Of a stretch of DNA of 64,000 nt, positions 19,024-29,005 are shown piece after piece. Origin of the DNA: [Enterobacter] lignolyticus SCF1. GTDB lineage: Bacteria; Pseudomonadota; Gammaproteobacteria; Enterobacterales; Enterobacteriaceae. Within the stretch, counting starts at the first letter, position 1. Every line of letters begins with the position of its first letter. The stretch covers positions 3,844,001 to 3,908,000 of the forward strand of contig NC_014618.1 in assembly GCF_000164865.1 (NCBI RefSeq). The letters are read 5' to 3'. The position numbers and the translations under genes are program-made. The notes under the pieces are model-generated. The model saw only the letters and a program-made list of their open reading frames with translations, was not told the DNA's origin and did not search any database.

Positions 19024-20610
19024 CTAAACAGTAAACCCGAGCATCATCCCGGTATCTTCGTGCTCCAGCAGATGGCAGTGCGCCATATACATATGCTCCT
19101 TCGGCGCGTCGTGGTCGAACTTCACCAGCACTTCGCTGACGGCTCCCTCAACCCGCACGGTATCTTTCCAGCCGGCGCGGTGCGCCGCGGGCGGTTTGCC
19201 ATTTTCTGACAGGATACGGAACTGCGTGCCGTGGATATGGAACGGATGCAGCATCATGTCCCCTTCCCCGGAAATCACCCAGCGCTCGTACTGCCCTTTA
19301 CTGGCGGCAAACATCGGTTTCTTCATGTCGAAGGCCTGACCGTTAATTTTGTTTGCGTTGTGGAAATCAAAACCGTCGCTGCCGTGGTTCATTTGCCCCA
19401 TGCCGCCCATATTACCGTGATCCATCCCGCCCTGGCCCATATGCCCCATCATGCCGCCGTGCTGCATCATGCCGGACATCGCCTGGTCGCCGTACTTCGT
19501 CATCAGGGCCTGCATGCCCATCATGTCGAGCATCGGGTCCATCGACAGCTGGAGCTTACGCTGGGTCAGCCCGTCAAGCGACGGCAGCGCCGGAAGGGTG
19601 GCGAGCTGGTCGGGCAGCGTGGCGGACGCCGGGATCAGTACCGGCTGGATGCGCATAACGGGATGCGCTTTATCAAACGGCGCCACCGCCATTCCCATCT
19701 GGCTCACCGGCAGCGTGACCAGATCGAAGGCTTTACCGTCGCTGATATCCACCAACACTTCAAAACGCTCGCCCATCAGCATCGGCAGCTCGCTCACCTT
19801 CACCGGTTCGGCCAGCAGGCCGCCGTCGCTGGCGATAACGTACAGAGGACGGTTGTCGCTGGCCGCGAGGTTCAGGGAGCGTGCGTTACAGCCGTTGAGC
19901 AGACGCAGACGCAGCCAGCCTTTCGGCGCGGTGTGCTGCGGATAAATCGCGCCGTTGGTCAGCAGCGTATCGCCGAACCAGCCGACGGCGGCGGTCATAA
20001 TATCCAGCTGATAATCAATCTGCCCGTCGCTGCCGAACTGCTTATCCTGAATGATGACCGGTATATCATCGATGCCCCACTGCTTCGGCAGCAGCAGCGC
20101 GCTAATCTGCGGATCTTCGATAAGCACCAGCCCGGCCAGCCCCATGGCGACCTGATGCCCGGTTTTACCGTGCTGATGCGGATGGAACCAGCAGGTCGCC
20201 GCCTGCTGCGTCGGGGTAAACGTGACGGTGCGCGAGGCGCCGGGCTGGATGATACCCTGCGGGCCGCCGTCGACCTCGCCGGGGATTTCAAGGCCGTGCC
20301 AGTGAAGGGTCGTCTCTTCCGCCAGCTGGTTGCGGATCTCGACCGTGACCGGTTTGCCCTGCTGCAGGCGCAGCGCCGGGCCTAAAAGGCTGCCGTTGTA
20401 TCCCCAGGTGGTGGCCATCTTACCGCCGAACGATGTCGTTCCGCGCTGTACCGTCAGCGCCACGCTGTTGCGGGCATCGGGCGTCAGAACCGTGGGTATG
20501 GGCAGAGCCGGACGTTCGGCGGCAAATACGTGGCGGCTCCACAGCGGTAATGCGCTGGCGGCGCCAACGGCCGCCGCCAGTTTGATAAATTCACGACGTT
20601 GCATCTTCAC
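19024..20610 (-). CDS. cueO: Multicopper oxidase CueO (cuprous oxidase)
   Basis: 528 residues, a little longer than E. coli CueO (516). Periplasmic enzyme oxidising Cu(I) to the less toxic Cu(II). Twin-arginine signal [10 protein letters not shown] at the N-terminus with cleavage near VFAAE; copper motifs HWHG, HPHQHG, HPFHIHG and [13 protein letters not shown] (type 1 Cys at 512, axial Met). A Met/His-rich insert around residues 380-410 ([15 protein letters not shown] and repeats of GM, HG) feeds Cu(I) and is expanded, explaining the extra length. Upstream is a clear CueR-type operator at 20640-20670. Convergent with gcd. Confidence 0.97.
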   Translation of the reverse strand: MKMQRREFIKLAAAVGAASALPLWSRHVFAAERPALPIPTVLTPDARNSVALTVQRGTTSFGGKMATTWGYNGSLLGPALRLQQGKPVTVEIRNQLAEETTLHWHGLEIPGEVDGGPQGIIQPGASRTVTFTPTQQAATCWFHPHQHGKTGHQVAMGLAGLVLIEDPQISALLLPKQWGIDDIPVIIQDKQFGSDGQIDYQLDIMTAAVGWFGDTLLTNGAIYPQHTAPKGWLRLRLLNGCNARSLNLAASDNRPLYVIASDGGLLAEPVKVSELPMLMGERFEVLVDISDGKAFDLVTLPVSQMGMAVAPFDKAHPVMRIQPVLIPASATLPDQLATLPALPSLDGLTQRKLQLSMDPMLDMMGMQALMTKYGDQAMSGMMQHGGMMGHMGQGGMDHGNMGGMGQMNHGSDGFDFHNANKINGQAFDMKKPMFAASKGQYERWVISGEGDMMLHPFHIHGTQFRILSENGKPPAAHRAGWKDTVRVEGAVSEVLVKFDHDAPKEHMYMAHCHLLEHEDTGMMLGFTV

Positions 20611-20639
20611 TCCCTTTTTCGTCTGCAGGCGAATTATTG

Positions 20640-20670
20640 AGCTTAAACCCTCCCCTTACCGGAAGGTCAA
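20640..20670 (-). promoter_or_regulatory. CueR-type copper-inducible promoter of cueO
   Basis: On the minus strand: -35 TTGACC (20670-20665), a 19-bp spacer, -10 TAAGCT (20645-20640). The spacer holds the dyad ACCTTCC-N7-GGAGGGT (20647-20667). An over-long spacer with this dyad is the hallmark of MerR-family CueR promoters such as copA and cueO in E. coli. Confidence 0.88.
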
Positions 20671-20750
20671 GCGCCAGCGCAATAATAAAGCTCAGCGCAG
20701 CGTTATGAAGTATGCTAACGTTGTTTTTCCTGGATGCATTGGTAAATAAG

Positions 20751-21098
20751 ATGAAGACGTTTTTCAGAACGCTGGTACTCGGATTGCTGTTCGTTTTTTC
20801 CAGCAACAGCTTCGCATTAAGCGAATCCGAAGCCGAAGATATGGCCGATCTGACGGCGGTCTTTGTCTTTCTGAAAAACGACTGTGGCTACCAGAATTTA
20901 CCCAATGGCCAGATTCGCCGCGCTTTAGTCTTTTTTGCCCAGCAGAATCAATGGGATCTGAGCAACTACGACAGCTTTAACATGAAAGCGCTCGGCGAGG
21001 ACAGCTACCGCGATCTCAGCGGCATCCGCATCCCAACCTCCACCAAATGCAAAGCGCTGGCGCGCGATTCGCTGAGCCTGCTGGCCTACGTGAAATAA
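20751..21098 (+). CDS. yacC: Small secreted protein YacC
   Basis: 115 residues, the E. coli YacC length. N-terminal signal peptide MKTFFRTLVLGLLFVFSS with probable cleavage after NSFA. The mature part is highly conserved (LSESEAEDMADLTAVFVFLK, QIRRALVFFAQQNQWDLSNY) and has two Cys that may form a disulfide. It belongs to the YacC/pilotin-like family; in E. coli its role is not established. I chose the ATG at 20751; a longer frame from 20712 would add 13 residues before the signal peptide. Divergent from cueO and upstream of speE. Confidence 0.9.
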   Translation: MKTFFRTLVLGLLFVFSSNSFALSESEAEDMADLTAVFVFLKNDCGYQNLPNGQIRRALVFFAQQNQWDLSNYDSFNMKALGEDSYRDLSGIRIPTSTKCKALARDSLSLLAYVK

Positions 21099-21128
21099 GC
21101 GCCCGACGACGCAGACCCGAAGACCGCC

Positions 21129-21158
21129 TTGTTGAATAGCGCCATAATTGGCTACTAT
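21129..21158 (+). promoter_or_regulatory. Probable speE promoter
   Basis: TTGTTG (21129-21134) and TACTAT (21153-21158) with an 18-bp spacer in the yacC-speE gap, 44 nt before the speE ATG. Hexamers are moderate matches. Confidence 0.45.
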
Positions 21159-21201
21159 GCTACGCCTGTAATAAAAGGCGTTAACAAAGGAGGTATTCAC
21201 T

Positions 21202-22062
21202 ATGGCCGAAAACACGCTGTGGCATGAAACGCTGCACGACAAGTTTGGTCAGTATTTTGCCGTTGATAATGTTCTCTGGCACGAAAAGACCGATCATCAG
21301 GATCTGATCATTTTCGAAAACGCCGCATTCGGCCGCGTGATGGCGCTGGATGGCGTTGTGCAAACCAGCGAGCGCGACGAGTTTATCTATCACGAAATGC
21401 TGACCCACGTTCCGCTGCTGGCGCACGGCCACGCTAAACACGTGCTGATTATCGGCGGCGGCGATGGCGCGATGCTGCGCGAAGTCTCACGGCACCAGAA
21501 CATCGACACCATCACCATGGTGGAAATCGATGCCGGCGTCGTCTCTTTCTGCCGCCAGTATCTGCCGAACCACAGCGCAGGCAGCTATGACGATCCGCGC
21601 TTTACTCTGGTTATTGACGACGGTGTCAATTTTGTTAACCAGACCACGCAAACGTTTGATGTGATTATCTCCGACTGTACCGACCCTATCGGTCCTGGCG
21701 AAAGTCTGTTTACCTCGGCGTTTTATGAAGGCTGCAAGCGCTGCCTGAACCCGGGCGGGATTTTCGTGGCGCAGAACGGCGTCTGCTTCCTGCAGCAGGA
21801 TGAAGCCATCGACAGCCACCGTAAACTCAGCCACTACTTCAGCGACGTCAGCTTCTACCAGGCGGCGATCCCGACCTACTACGGCGGGATTATGACCTTC
21901 GCGTGGGCCACAGATAACGGCGCCCTGCGCCATCTGTCGACGGAAATCATTCAGGCGCGCTTCCACCAGGCCAACCTGAAATGCCGCTACTACAATCCGG
22001 CTATCCACACCGCCGCGTTTGCCTTGCCCCAATATTTGCAAGACGCACTGTCCGCGCAGTGA
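21202..22062 (+). CDS. speE: Spermidine synthase
   Basis: 286 residues. Transfers the aminopropyl group from decarboxylated S-adenosylmethionine to putrescine. Rossmann-like fold with [15 protein letters not shown] (cofactor loop), MVEID, and the catalytic Asp region [14 protein letters not shown]. An AAAGGAGGT Shine-Dalgarno precedes the ATG. speD, which makes the aminopropyl donor, follows 20 nt later, so the pair forms the spermidine operon as in E. coli. Confidence 0.98.
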   Translation: MAENTLWHETLHDKFGQYFAVDNVLWHEKTDHQDLIIFENAAFGRVMALDGVVQTSERDEFIYHEMLTHVPLLAHGHAKHVLIIGGGDGAMLREVSRHQNIDTITMVEIDAGVVSFCRQYLPNHSAGSYDDPRFTLVIDDGVNFVNQTTQTFDVIISDCTDPIGPGESLFTSAFYEGCKRCLNPGGIFVAQNGVCFLQQDEAIDSHRKLSHYFSDVSFYQAAIPTYYGGIMTFAWATDNGALRHLSTEIIQARFHQANLKCRYYNPAIHTAAFALPQYLQDALSAQ

Positions 22063-22065
22063 CTC

Positions 22066-22077
22066 TAAGGAGGTGAT
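22066..22077 (+). promoter_or_regulatory. Full-length Shine-Dalgarno of speD
   Basis: TAAGGAGGTGAT matches the complement of the 16S rRNA 3' end over 12 consecutive bases and sits 5 nt before a TTG start codon. The strong pairing probably offsets the weak start and sets speD output relative to speE. Confidence 0.9.
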
Positions 22078-22082
22078 AAAAA

Positions 22083-22877
22083 TTGAAAAAGCTTAAACTG
22101 CATGGCTTTAACAACCTGACGAAAAGCCTGAGTTTTTGTATTTACGATATCTGCTATGCCAAAACGGCAGAAGAGCGCGATGGCTACATCGCCTATATCG
22201 ATGAACTGTACAACGCCAACCGTCTGACGGAGATCCTGTCGGAAACCTGCTCTATCATCGGCGCGAATATCCTTAATATCGCCCGCCAGGATTATGAGCC
22301 CCAGGGCGCCAGCGTCACCATTCTGGTGAGCGAAGAGCCCATCGATCCAAAACTTATCGACACCACCGAGCATCCCGGCCCGCTGCCGGAGGCGGTTGTC
22401 GCCCACCTCGATAAAAGCCACATCTGCGTGCATACCTATCCGGAAAGTCATCCTGAAGGCGGCCTGTGCACGTTCCGCGCGGATATCGAAGTCTCGACCT
22501 GTGGCGTCATTTCACCGCTGAAGGCGTTGAACTACCTGATTCATCAGCTTGAGTCGGATATTGTGACCATTGATTACCGCGTGCGCGGTTTTACCCGTGA
22601 CGTCAACGGGATGAAGCACTTTATCGACCACGAAATTAACTCCATCCAGAACTTCATGTCTGATGATATGAAAGCGCTATACGACATGGTGGATGTTAAC
22701 GTTTATCAGGAAAATATCTTCCATACCAAGATGTTGCTTAAAGAGTTCGACCTTAAGCACTACATGTTCCATACCAAACCGGAAGATTTAAGCGACGAAG
22801 AGCGCAAGGTCATCACCGACCTGCTCTGGAAAGAAATGCGCGAGATTTACTACGGCCGCAACATGCCGGCCGTGTAA
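22083..22877 (+). CDS. speD: S-adenosylmethionine decarboxylase proenzyme
   Basis: 264 residues, equal to E. coli. Pyruvoyl enzyme giving decarboxylated AdoMet for SpeE. The proenzyme cleaves itself between K111 and S112 in [13 protein letters not shown]; Ser112 becomes the pyruvoyl group. The catalytic Cys region [13 protein letters not shown] is present. It starts with TTG at 22083, giving [10 protein letters not shown] as in E. coli, and is preceded by a 12-nt perfect Shine-Dalgarno. A hairpin after the stop may end the operon. yacL is convergent. Confidence 0.98.
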   Translation: MKKLKLHGFNNLTKSLSFCIYDICYAKTAEERDGYIAYIDELYNANRLTEILSETCSIIGANILNIARQDYEPQGASVTILVSEEPIDPKLIDTTEHPGPLPEAVVAHLDKSHICVHTYPESHPEGGLCTFRADIEVSTCGVISPLKALNYLIHQLESDIVTIDYRVRGFTRDVNGMKHFIDHEINSIQNFMSDDMKALYDMVDVNVYQENIFHTKMLLKEFDLKHYMFHTKPEDLSDEERKVITDLLWKEMREIYYGRNMPAV

Positions 22878-22883
22878 GGCACG

Positions 22884-22913
22884 CCGGAGCAGGGATGCTC
22901 CGGGTCTGTTATT
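22884..22913 (+). terminator. Probable terminator of speED
   Basis: Eight-base-pair stem CCGGAGCA / TGCTCCGG with loop GGGA, followed by a mixed T-rich tail (GTCTGTTATTTCT) that runs into the 3' end of convergent yacL. Confidence 0.5.
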
Positions 22914-23271
22914 TCTGCTTCATGAACGCGCGGTAGGCCGCGACCACCTGGAGAAAGTCCTCTACGCCGCACAGAGACAGGCTCTCTTCGTCGTAGTAGC
23001 TCATCCCCTCTTCCATTTCATCGCCGGAAAAATCCAGCTGATTCGCGCGCACCATCACCTCTTCGCCGTCCATCCACAGCGTGTATTCGTGACCCGCGCG
23101 TTGCCAGGAACGCTCAGTACCCTTCACTGCGTGTGCGGCCTGTTCAACTTCCTCTAACAGCGCGAGGTTCTCTTTCACCTCTTCATTGAACCAGTGCCCG
23201 ACGGCCTCATGGCCCATCGACATCCGCACCTTTACCCCTCCGGTAATGTCGCGCAGAAATTCGTAATCCAT
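22909..23271 (-). CDS. yacL: UPF0231 family protein YacL
   Basis: 120 residues, close to E. coli YacL throughout ([52 protein letters not shown]). Small acidic, soluble protein with no signal peptide or membrane segment. Its function is not known; it is conserved in enterobacteria and always lies between speD and acnB. Its stop overlaps the tail of the speD terminator. Confidence 0.92.
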   Translation of the reverse strand: MDYEFLRDITGGVKVRMSMGHEAVGHWFNEEVKENLALLEEVEQAAHAVKGTERSWQRAGHEYTLWMDGEEVMVRANQLDFSGDEMEEGMSYYDEESLSLCGVEDFLQVVAAYRAFMKQK

Positions 23272-23412
23272 AGTGTGTTCCTCAACTAAGGCAATGCGTC
23301 ACCGCTGCATTGTACCTATGCAGTAATTATCGCAGCAGGAGAGGAGAAAAAAAGTGTAACGGGCGGAGGAATGGAAAATAAAAAGGTGAGAGCAAGACCC
23401 TGCGGCCTGATG

Positions 23413-23444
23413 CCCTCACCCCGTCCCTCTCCCACGGGAGAAGG
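23413..23444. repeat. CCCTCACCCC/GGGAG palindromic repeat
   Basis: CCCTCACCCCGTCCCTCTCC on the left with CACGGGAGAAGG on the right, in the yacL-acnB gap next to the acnB terminator. It is the longest copy in this window of the family also seen at 10918, 13195 and 18986. Confidence 0.7.
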
Positions 23445-23456
23445 TGCAAACACTCA

Positions 23457-23481
23457 AAACCGTCTCTGTGGAGACGGTTTT
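23457..23481 (-). terminator. Intrinsic terminator of acnB
   Basis: Stem AAAACCGTCTC / GAGACGGTTTT (11 bp, 3- to 4-nt loop), just after the acnB stop at 23487. The T-run is the end of the stem. Confidence 0.75.
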
Positions 23482-23486
23482 GCTGT

Positions 23487-26084
23487 TTATACCGCCGTCT
23501 GGAAGATAACCCCGTCAGCCTTCTCGGTGTACTGATTCAGCTGGTCAAAGTTCAGGTAGCGATAGGTATCGACCGCGGTCTTATCCACCTGCGCCATGAA
23601 GGTCTGGTACTCTTCCGGCGTTGGCAGCTTACCAATCAGCGCCGCAACAGCCGCCAGCTCCGCAGACGCCAGGTAGACGTTCGCGCCGGTACCTAAACGG
23701 TTCGGGAAGTTACGGGTTGAGGTGGAAACCACCGTCGCGCCGTCCGCCACCCGCGCCTGGTTACCCATGCACAGCGAGCAGCCCGGGATTTCGATACGTG
23801 CGCCGCTCTTACCGAAGACGCTGTAATAGCCCTCTTCGGTCAGCTGGGCGGCATCCATACGGGTTGGCGGCGCTACCCACAGACGGGTCGGCAGCTGGCC
23901 TTTGTGGGTATCCAGCAGTTTACCTGCCGCGCGGAAGTGACCGATGTTGGTCATGCACGAACCGATAAACACTTCGTCGATTTTGTCGCCCTGGACGTCA
24001 GACAGCAGGCGAGCATCGTCCGGATCGTTCGGCGCGCACAGGATTGGCTCTTTGATATCCGCCAGATCGATGTCGATCACCGCCGCGTATTCTGCGTCAG
24101 CATCGGCTTCCAGCAGCTGCGGATCCGCCAGCCATTTTTCCATGCCCTGAACACGACGCTCCAGCGTACGGCGATCGCCGTAGCCTTCGGCGATCATCCA
24201 CTTCAGCAGCACGATGTTGGAGTTCAGATACTCAACGATCGGCTCTTTGTTCAGCTTGATGGTACAGCCCGCCGCGGAACGCTCAGCGGAGGCATCGGTC
24301 AGTTCGAACGCCTGCTCCACCTTCAGATCCGGCAGACCTTCAATCTCCAGGATGCGGCCAGAGAAGATGTTTTTCTTCCCTTTCTTCTCAACGGTCAGCA
24401 GGCCCTGCTTGATGGCGTACAGCGGGATCGCGTGCACCAGGTCGCGCAGGGTGATGCCCGGCTGCATTTTGCCCTTGAAGCGCACCAGAACGGATTCCGG
24501 CATATCCAGCGGCATCACGCCGGTCGCCGCGGCAAACGCCACCAGACCAGAGCCCGCCGGGAAGGAAATACCGATCGGGAAACGGGTATGGGAGTCGCCG
24601 CCGGTACCGACGGTATCCGGCAGCAGCATGCGGTTCAGCCAGGAGTGGATAACGCCGTCGCCCGGACGCAGCGACACGCCGCCGCGGTTCATGATGAAGT
24701 CCGGCAGCGTATGGTGCGTCGTGACGTCAACCGGCTTCGGATACGCCGCGGTGTGGCAGAAAGACTGCATCACCAGGTCAGAAGAGAAGCCCAGGCACGC
24801 CAGGTCTTTCAGCTCGTCGCGGGTCATTGGACCGGTGGTATCCTGAGAACCCACGGAGGTCATCTTCGGCTCGCAGTAGGCGCCCGGACGGATACCGGTG
24901 ACGCCACAGGCGCGGCCCACCATTTTCTGCGCCAGGGAGTAACCGCGGCTGCTTTCCGCCACGTCTTTTGCATGACGGAACACGTCGCTGTGCGGCAGAC
25001 CCAGCGCTTCACGCGCTTTGGTGGTCAGGCCGCGGCCGATGATCAGCGGAATACGGCCACCGGCGCGCACTTCGTCGATCAGCACGTCGGTTTTCAGCTC
25101 GAAGCTTGCCAGCAGTTCGCCGGTTTCATGGTTGCGCACTTCGCCTTTGTACGGGTAAACGTCAATCACGTCGCCCATGTTCAGGTTGGACACATCCACT
25201 TCAATCGGCAGCGCGCCCGCATCTTCCATGGTGTTAAAGAAGATTGGCGCGATTTTGCCGCCGAGGCACAGACCGCCGCCGCGCTTGTTCGGCACGTGCG
25301 GGATGTCATCGCCCATAAACCACAGCACCGAGTTGGTGGCGGATTTACGCGAAGAGCCGGTACCAACCACGTCGCCGACGTACGCCAGCGGGTAACCTTT
25401 TTCCTGCAGCGCTTCGATCTGCTTGATCGGGCCAACAACGCCTGGCTGATCCGGCTCAATGCCTTCACGGGCGTTTTTCAGCATCGCCAGCGCGTGCAGC
25501 GGAATGTCCGGACGAGACCACGCATCCGGCGCCGGAGAGAGGTCATCGGTGTTGGTTTCACCGGTCACTTTAAAGACGGTAACGGTAATTTTTTCAGCCA
25601 GAGCAGGACGGTTCAGGAACCACTCAGCGTCGGCCCAGGACTGCATCACCTGTTTGGCGTAGACGTTGCCCGCTTTGGCTTTTTCTTCTACGTCGTAGAA
25701 GTTATCGAACATCAGCAGGGTTGAAGAGAGCGCTTTGGCGGCAATCGGCGCCAGTTTATCGTTATCCAGCGCGTCAATCAGCGGATGAATGTTGTATCCG
25801 CCCTGCATGGTGCCCAGCAGTTCAATCGCTTTTTCAGGGGTTACCAGCGGAGAAGTGGCTTCGCCTTTGGCGATAGCGGCAAGGAATCCTGCTTTAACAT
25901 AGGCGGCTTCGTCAACGCCTGGCGGTACACGGTTAATCAGCAGGTCTAACAGGAACTCTTCTTCGCCCGCAGGCGGAGTCTTCAGCAGCTCGACAAGTGC
26001 GGCCATTTGGGTTGCATCTAAAGGTTTGGGTACAATCCCCTCGGCGGCACGCTCAGCTACGTGCTTACGGTATTCTTCTAGCAC
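23487..26084 (-). CDS. acnB: Aconitate hydratase B / 2-methylisocitrate dehydratase
   Basis: 865 residues, as in E. coli AcnB. Main TCA-cycle aconitase; the apo form also binds mRNA. The N-terminal HEAT-like domain comes first, as in type B aconitases, and then the swivelling domain precedes the Fe-S domains. The [4Fe-4S] ligands lie in IGSCMTN (about C710) and GCSLCMG (about C769, C772). The GTG at 26084 is chosen: AGGAGA lies seven bases upstream and the protein then starts [12 protein letters not shown]; an in-frame ATG at 26111 would add nine unconserved residues. Divergent from yacH over a 361-bp gap. Confidence 0.98.
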   Translation of the reverse strand: MLEEYRKHVAERAAEGIVPKPLDATQMAALVELLKTPPAGEEEFLLDLLINRVPPGVDEAAYVKAGFLAAIAKGEATSPLVTPEKAIELLGTMQGGYNIHPLIDALDNDKLAPIAAKALSSTLLMFDNFYDVEEKAKAGNVYAKQVMQSWADAEWFLNRPALAEKITVTVFKVTGETNTDDLSPAPDAWSRPDIPLHALAMLKNAREGIEPDQPGVVGPIKQIEALQEKGYPLAYVGDVVGTGSSRKSATNSVLWFMGDDIPHVPNKRGGGLCLGGKIAPIFFNTMEDAGALPIEVDVSNLNMGDVIDVYPYKGEVRNHETGELLASFELKTDVLIDEVRAGGRIPLIIGRGLTTKAREALGLPHSDVFRHAKDVAESSRGYSLAQKMVGRACGVTGIRPGAYCEPKMTSVGSQDTTGPMTRDELKDLACLGFSSDLVMQSFCHTAAYPKPVDVTTHHTLPDFIMNRGGVSLRPGDGVIHSWLNRMLLPDTVGTGGDSHTRFPIGISFPAGSGLVAFAAATGVMPLDMPESVLVRFKGKMQPGITLRDLVHAIPLYAIKQGLLTVEKKGKKNIFSGRILEIEGLPDLKVEQAFELTDASAERSAAGCTIKLNKEPIVEYLNSNIVLLKWMIAEGYGDRRTLERRVQGMEKWLADPQLLEADADAEYAAVIDIDLADIKEPILCAPNDPDDARLLSDVQGDKIDEVFIGSCMTNIGHFRAAGKLLDTHKGQLPTRLWVAPPTRMDAAQLTEEGYYSVFGKSGARIEIPGCSLCMGNQARVADGATVVSTSTRNFPNRLGTGANVYLASAELAAVAALIGKLPTPEEYQTFMAQVDKTAVDTYRYLNFDQLNQYTEKADGVIFQTAV

Positions 26085-26445
26085 GACGGTTCTCCTCGCT
26101 CTCATTGTCATATGCGGCAGGCGATTCTCTTCACGCTCCTGTGAGACAGCAGTTTGTAGGGTAAATGCCGGATACCGCGTCGGCCAGCATAGCAGGATTT
26201 CAACCAGGTGTTAATCCGTTTACAAAAAAGCAACATTAAAAATTTGCTGAATCGTTAAGGTCAGGATTTTTCAGGTTTCATCAGGGTTTTATGACATATA
26301 AAACTCATTTTGTTACATAACGCTGCGCAAAATCCCTACAAATGTCAAAAATACAAAATCCCGCTCCCTAATACTCGCGGCAGAACGGCCATTTTCGTCA
26401 ATACTCTGTGGAAACGGGCCAACTTCATTGTGCCGGGAGATAAAA
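26085..26445. other. 361-bp divergent gap between acnB and yacH
   Basis: AT-rich non-coding sequence that must hold the promoters of acnB (minus) and yacH (plus). E. coli acnB is controlled by CRP, Fis, Cra and ArcA, but I could not pick a confident site for any of them here. No small gene, tRNA or repeat was found. Confidence 0.5.
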
Positions 26446-28152
26446 ATGACCTTACCTTTTAAGCCCCACGTGCTCGCGATTATTTGCAGTGCCGGGCTGC
26501 TCGCAGCGGCGGGAACATTGTATGTGAAAAGCCGCGCGCCCGAGACCATTACCCCTGCTCCTGCTCCTGCGCCTGCGGCAACGCAACCGGCACCCGCGCC
26601 CGCTACCGTCGCTGCGCCTGCGGCCGCACCGGCAGTCGCCCCGGCGCCTGCGCCAGCGGCTACGCAGCCGGTCACCACCACGTATACGACGGCGCAAATC
26701 GACCAGTGGGTCGCCCCTATCGCGCTCTACCCTGACAATTTACTGTCACAGGTGCTGATGGCCTCGACTTACCCGACCAACGTGATGCAGGCGGTGCAGT
26801 GGTCGCAGGATAACCCCACCATGCAGGGCGACGCGGCGGTACAGGCCGTGGCGAATCAGCCGTGGGACCCGAGCGTGAAATCGCTGGTCGCGTTTCCGCA
26901 GCTGCTGGCTCTGATGGGGGAAAACCCGCCGTGGGTTGAAAGCCTCGGCGATGCCTTCCTGGCGCAGCCGCAGGACGTCATGAACTCGGTGCAGAAACTG
27001 CGCGCGCTGGCGCAGCAAACCGGCGCGCTGAAGTCGACGCCGCAGCAGAAAGTCACGACCACCACGAAGACCGCGCAAGCGTCAAGCACAAGCTCAACAT
27101 CGAGCAGCAGTACGACCACGGTGGTGCCGGCGTCCAGCACCCAGGTGATAAAAATCGAGTCGGCGGACCCTAACGTGGTGTATGTCCCCACCTATAACCC
27201 CTCGACCGTTTACGGCACCTGGCCGAGCACCGCCTATCCGCCCGTTTATCTCCCGCCTCCTCCCGGGGAGCAGTTCGCGAGCAGCTTCATGAACGGGCTG
27301 GGTTTCAGCCTCGGGGTGGCAACGACCTACGCGCTGTTCAGCGATATCAACTGGGATGACGATGACTACTACCATCATCATGGTGATGGCGGCGGCTATA
27401 ACCGCAACGGCGATAACAACATCAATATCAACGTGAATGATTTCAACCGGGTCACCGGGCAAAGGCTGCAGGGCAGCAACGTGAACTGGCAGCATAATCC
27501 GAACTACCGGAACAACGTACCCTACCCGAATAGCAGCGTGAACCAGCGCTTCCATCAGACCAACGTGTCCGGCGGGCTGAGCGCAACCCAGGCCGCGCCG
27601 ACGCAGGCGGCCGTCAACCGCAACAACCAGCGCCAGGCGGCGATGAACCAGTTCCAGCAGCGAACCGGCACGACGGCCGCAGGCACCGGCGCCGGGGTTG
27701 CCGCCAGAAACGCGAACACGTCCCGCGACGTGCAGCGCCAGGCGGCATCGAAACAGATGAACCAAATTACCCAGCGCAGCAACTACCGCGGGTATGACAA
27801 CACGCCGGGGGCGAATAACCAGCAGCGCCGTGAGACGGCCAAAAACCAAGCGCAGCGCTCAGGCGACCAGCAGCAGCGTCGTGAAGCGGCGCAAAAGCAG
27901 ACGCAGCGTCTGAACACCCAACAGCAGCAGCAGAGGCGTGAACAGGTCCAGCCGCAGCGCACCGCCGCCACGTCCGCGCAGCGCCAGCAAAGGAGTGAGA
28001 GCCTGCGGGCCAATGCGCTTAGTGGGAATGACAGCCGCTCACCGTCCTGGCAAGCCCAGCGCGACCGCGGAGTGCAAAGCCGCAATATTTCGGGAGCCAG
28101 TCGCGAGCAGCGCCCGGCAAGATCTGAACAACGTGAACGGCGTCATCGTTAA
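26446..28152 (+). CDS. yacH: DUF3300 envelope protein YacH
   Basis: 568 residues, function unknown. Seen: an N-terminal hydrophobic anchor or signal (residues 8-28), an Ala/Pro-rich linker (about 35-75) in which PAPAPAATQP occurs twice, the DUF3300 core (about 80-270; QIDQWVAPIALYPDNLLSQV, VVYVPTYNPSTVYG, YPPVYLPPPPGE), an Asp/His/Gly patch around residues 305-325, and a long Gln/Arg-rich disordered tail ending ERRHR. The core and start are E. coli YacH-like, but the long repeated blocks in the E. coli tail are absent and replaced by short QQRRE-type repeats. ATG at 26446 has GGGAGA upstream. The DUF2950 gene follows after 10 nt, probably as an operon. Confidence 0.88.
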   Translation: MTLPFKPHVLAIICSAGLLAAAGTLYVKSRAPETITPAPAPAPAATQPAPAPATVAAPAAAPAVAPAPAPAATQPVTTTYTTAQIDQWVAPIALYPDNLLSQVLMASTYPTNVMQAVQWSQDNPTMQGDAAVQAVANQPWDPSVKSLVAFPQLLALMGENPPWVESLGDAFLAQPQDVMNSVQKLRALAQQTGALKSTPQQKVTTTTKTAQASSTSSTSSSSTTTVVPASSTQVIKIESADPNVVYVPTYNPSTVYGTWPSTAYPPVYLPPPPGEQFASSFMNGLGFSLGVATTYALFSDINWDDDDYYHHHGDGGGYNRNGDNNININVNDFNRVTGQRLQGSNVNWQHNPNYRNNVPYPNSSVNQRFHQTNVSGGLSATQAAPTQAAVNRNNQRQAAMNQFQQRTGTTAAGTGAGVAARNANTSRDVQRQAASKQMNQITQRSNYRGYDNTPGANNQQRRETAKNQAQRSGDQQQRREAAQKQTQRLNTQQQQQRREQVQPQRTAATSAQRQQRSESLRANALSGNDSRSPSWQAQRDRGVQSRNISGASREQRPARSEQRERRHR

Positions 28153-28162
28153 GGGAATCAAC

Positions 28163-28954
28163 ATGAAGAAACAGATAATCACCGCAATGCTGGCGCTGTT
28201 TGCGTTACCCGTATTTGCCCAGCAGCACTTCTCCACCCCGGAAAAAGCGGCTACGGCGCTGGAGGCGGCTATTTCCAGCCACAACGAGCAGGCGCTAACC
28301 GAAGTGCTTGGCGATAACTGGCGCCGCTACCTGCCGCCAGAAGGCGCCGACCCGGAGGCGGTGGCCCGCTTCCTGCGCGACTGGAAAGACGGCCACCAGA
28401 TCGTCACACAAGGTGACAAGGCGCACCTTAACGTCGGCCTGGAAAACTGGCAGCTACCGATCCCGATGATCAAAACGGGGTCTGGCTGGCATTTCGATAT
28501 GGCCGAGGCGGCAGACGAAATTCAGGTGCGCGAGGTTGGCCGTAACGAGCTTGCCGCCATCCAGGCCATGCACGGCTATGTCGATGCGCAGGAGGAGTAC
28601 TACCAGCGTTTTCAGAACTACGCGGGCAAGCTGATTAGCAGCGAAGGGAAAAAAGACGGTCTTTACTGGCCCGTACAGCCCGGCGAAGATCCTAGCCCGT
28701 TGGGGCCTGCGTACAGCCCTACCGAACCCGGCATGGGCTATCACGGCTACCGCTTCCGTATCATTCCGGATAAAGACAAGCAGGGCTTCGCTCTGATTGC
28801 CTGGCCGGTGAAATATGGTGAAACCGGCATTATGAGCTTTATGGTAAACCAGGACGACCAGGTCTGGCAGGCTAACGAAGGCGAGGACTCCGCCGCGCAT
28901 GCCAACGCCATTACCGTCTTTAACCCGGACGGCTGGCAGGAAGTGACGCAGTAA
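28163..28954 (+). CDS. DUF2950 secreted protein
   Basis: 263 residues. Signal peptide MKKQIITAMLALFALPVFA with cleavage before QQHFS. The mature part matches what I recall of DUF2950: FSTPEKAATALEAAISSHNE at the front, EYYQRFQNYAGKLISSEGKKD in the middle and GYHGYRFRI, AWPVKYGETGIMSFMVNQD near the end. Its role is not known; such genes often sit beside DUF3300 genes. No cysteines apparent, so it is probably a soluble periplasmic protein. Start at 28163, 10 nt after yacH, with a weak AAGGGA Shine-Dalgarno; a strong terminator follows. E. coli K-12 lacks it at this locus. Confidence 0.82.
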   Translation: MKKQIITAMLALFALPVFAQQHFSTPEKAATALEAAISSHNEQALTEVLGDNWRRYLPPEGADPEAVARFLRDWKDGHQIVTQGDKAHLNVGLENWQLPIPMIKTGSGWHFDMAEAADEIQVREVGRNELAAIQAMHGYVDAQEEYYQRFQNYAGKLISSEGKKDGLYWPVQPGEDPSPLGPAYSPTEPGMGYHGYRFRIIPDKDKQGFALIAWPVKYGETGIMSFMVNQDDQVWQANEGEDSAAHANAITVFNPDGWQEVTQ

Positions 28955-28958
28955 ACAG

Positions 28959-28988
28959 AAAAGACCAGGCGCCGCCTGGTCTTTTTTT
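28959..28988 (+). terminator. Intrinsic terminator of yacH-DUF2950
   Basis: AAAAGACCAGG paired with CCTGGTCTTTT around a 5-nt loop, then a run of T. Placed just after the DUF2950 stop and before the convergent small gene. Confidence 0.9.
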
Positions 28989-29005
28989 ACCCGCCAGACG
29001 CTGAA

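Noticed and set aside
23904..25724. A 606-codon plus-strand open frame opposite acnB
   Set aside because: Antisense of a highly conserved gene with strong codon bias; His/Arg/Gln-rich composition typical of shadows and no ribosome binding site.
26150..26185. REP-like GCCGGATACCGCG near the acnB promoter
   Set aside because: Only part of the REP consensus is present, with no second arm, so it was not called a repeat.
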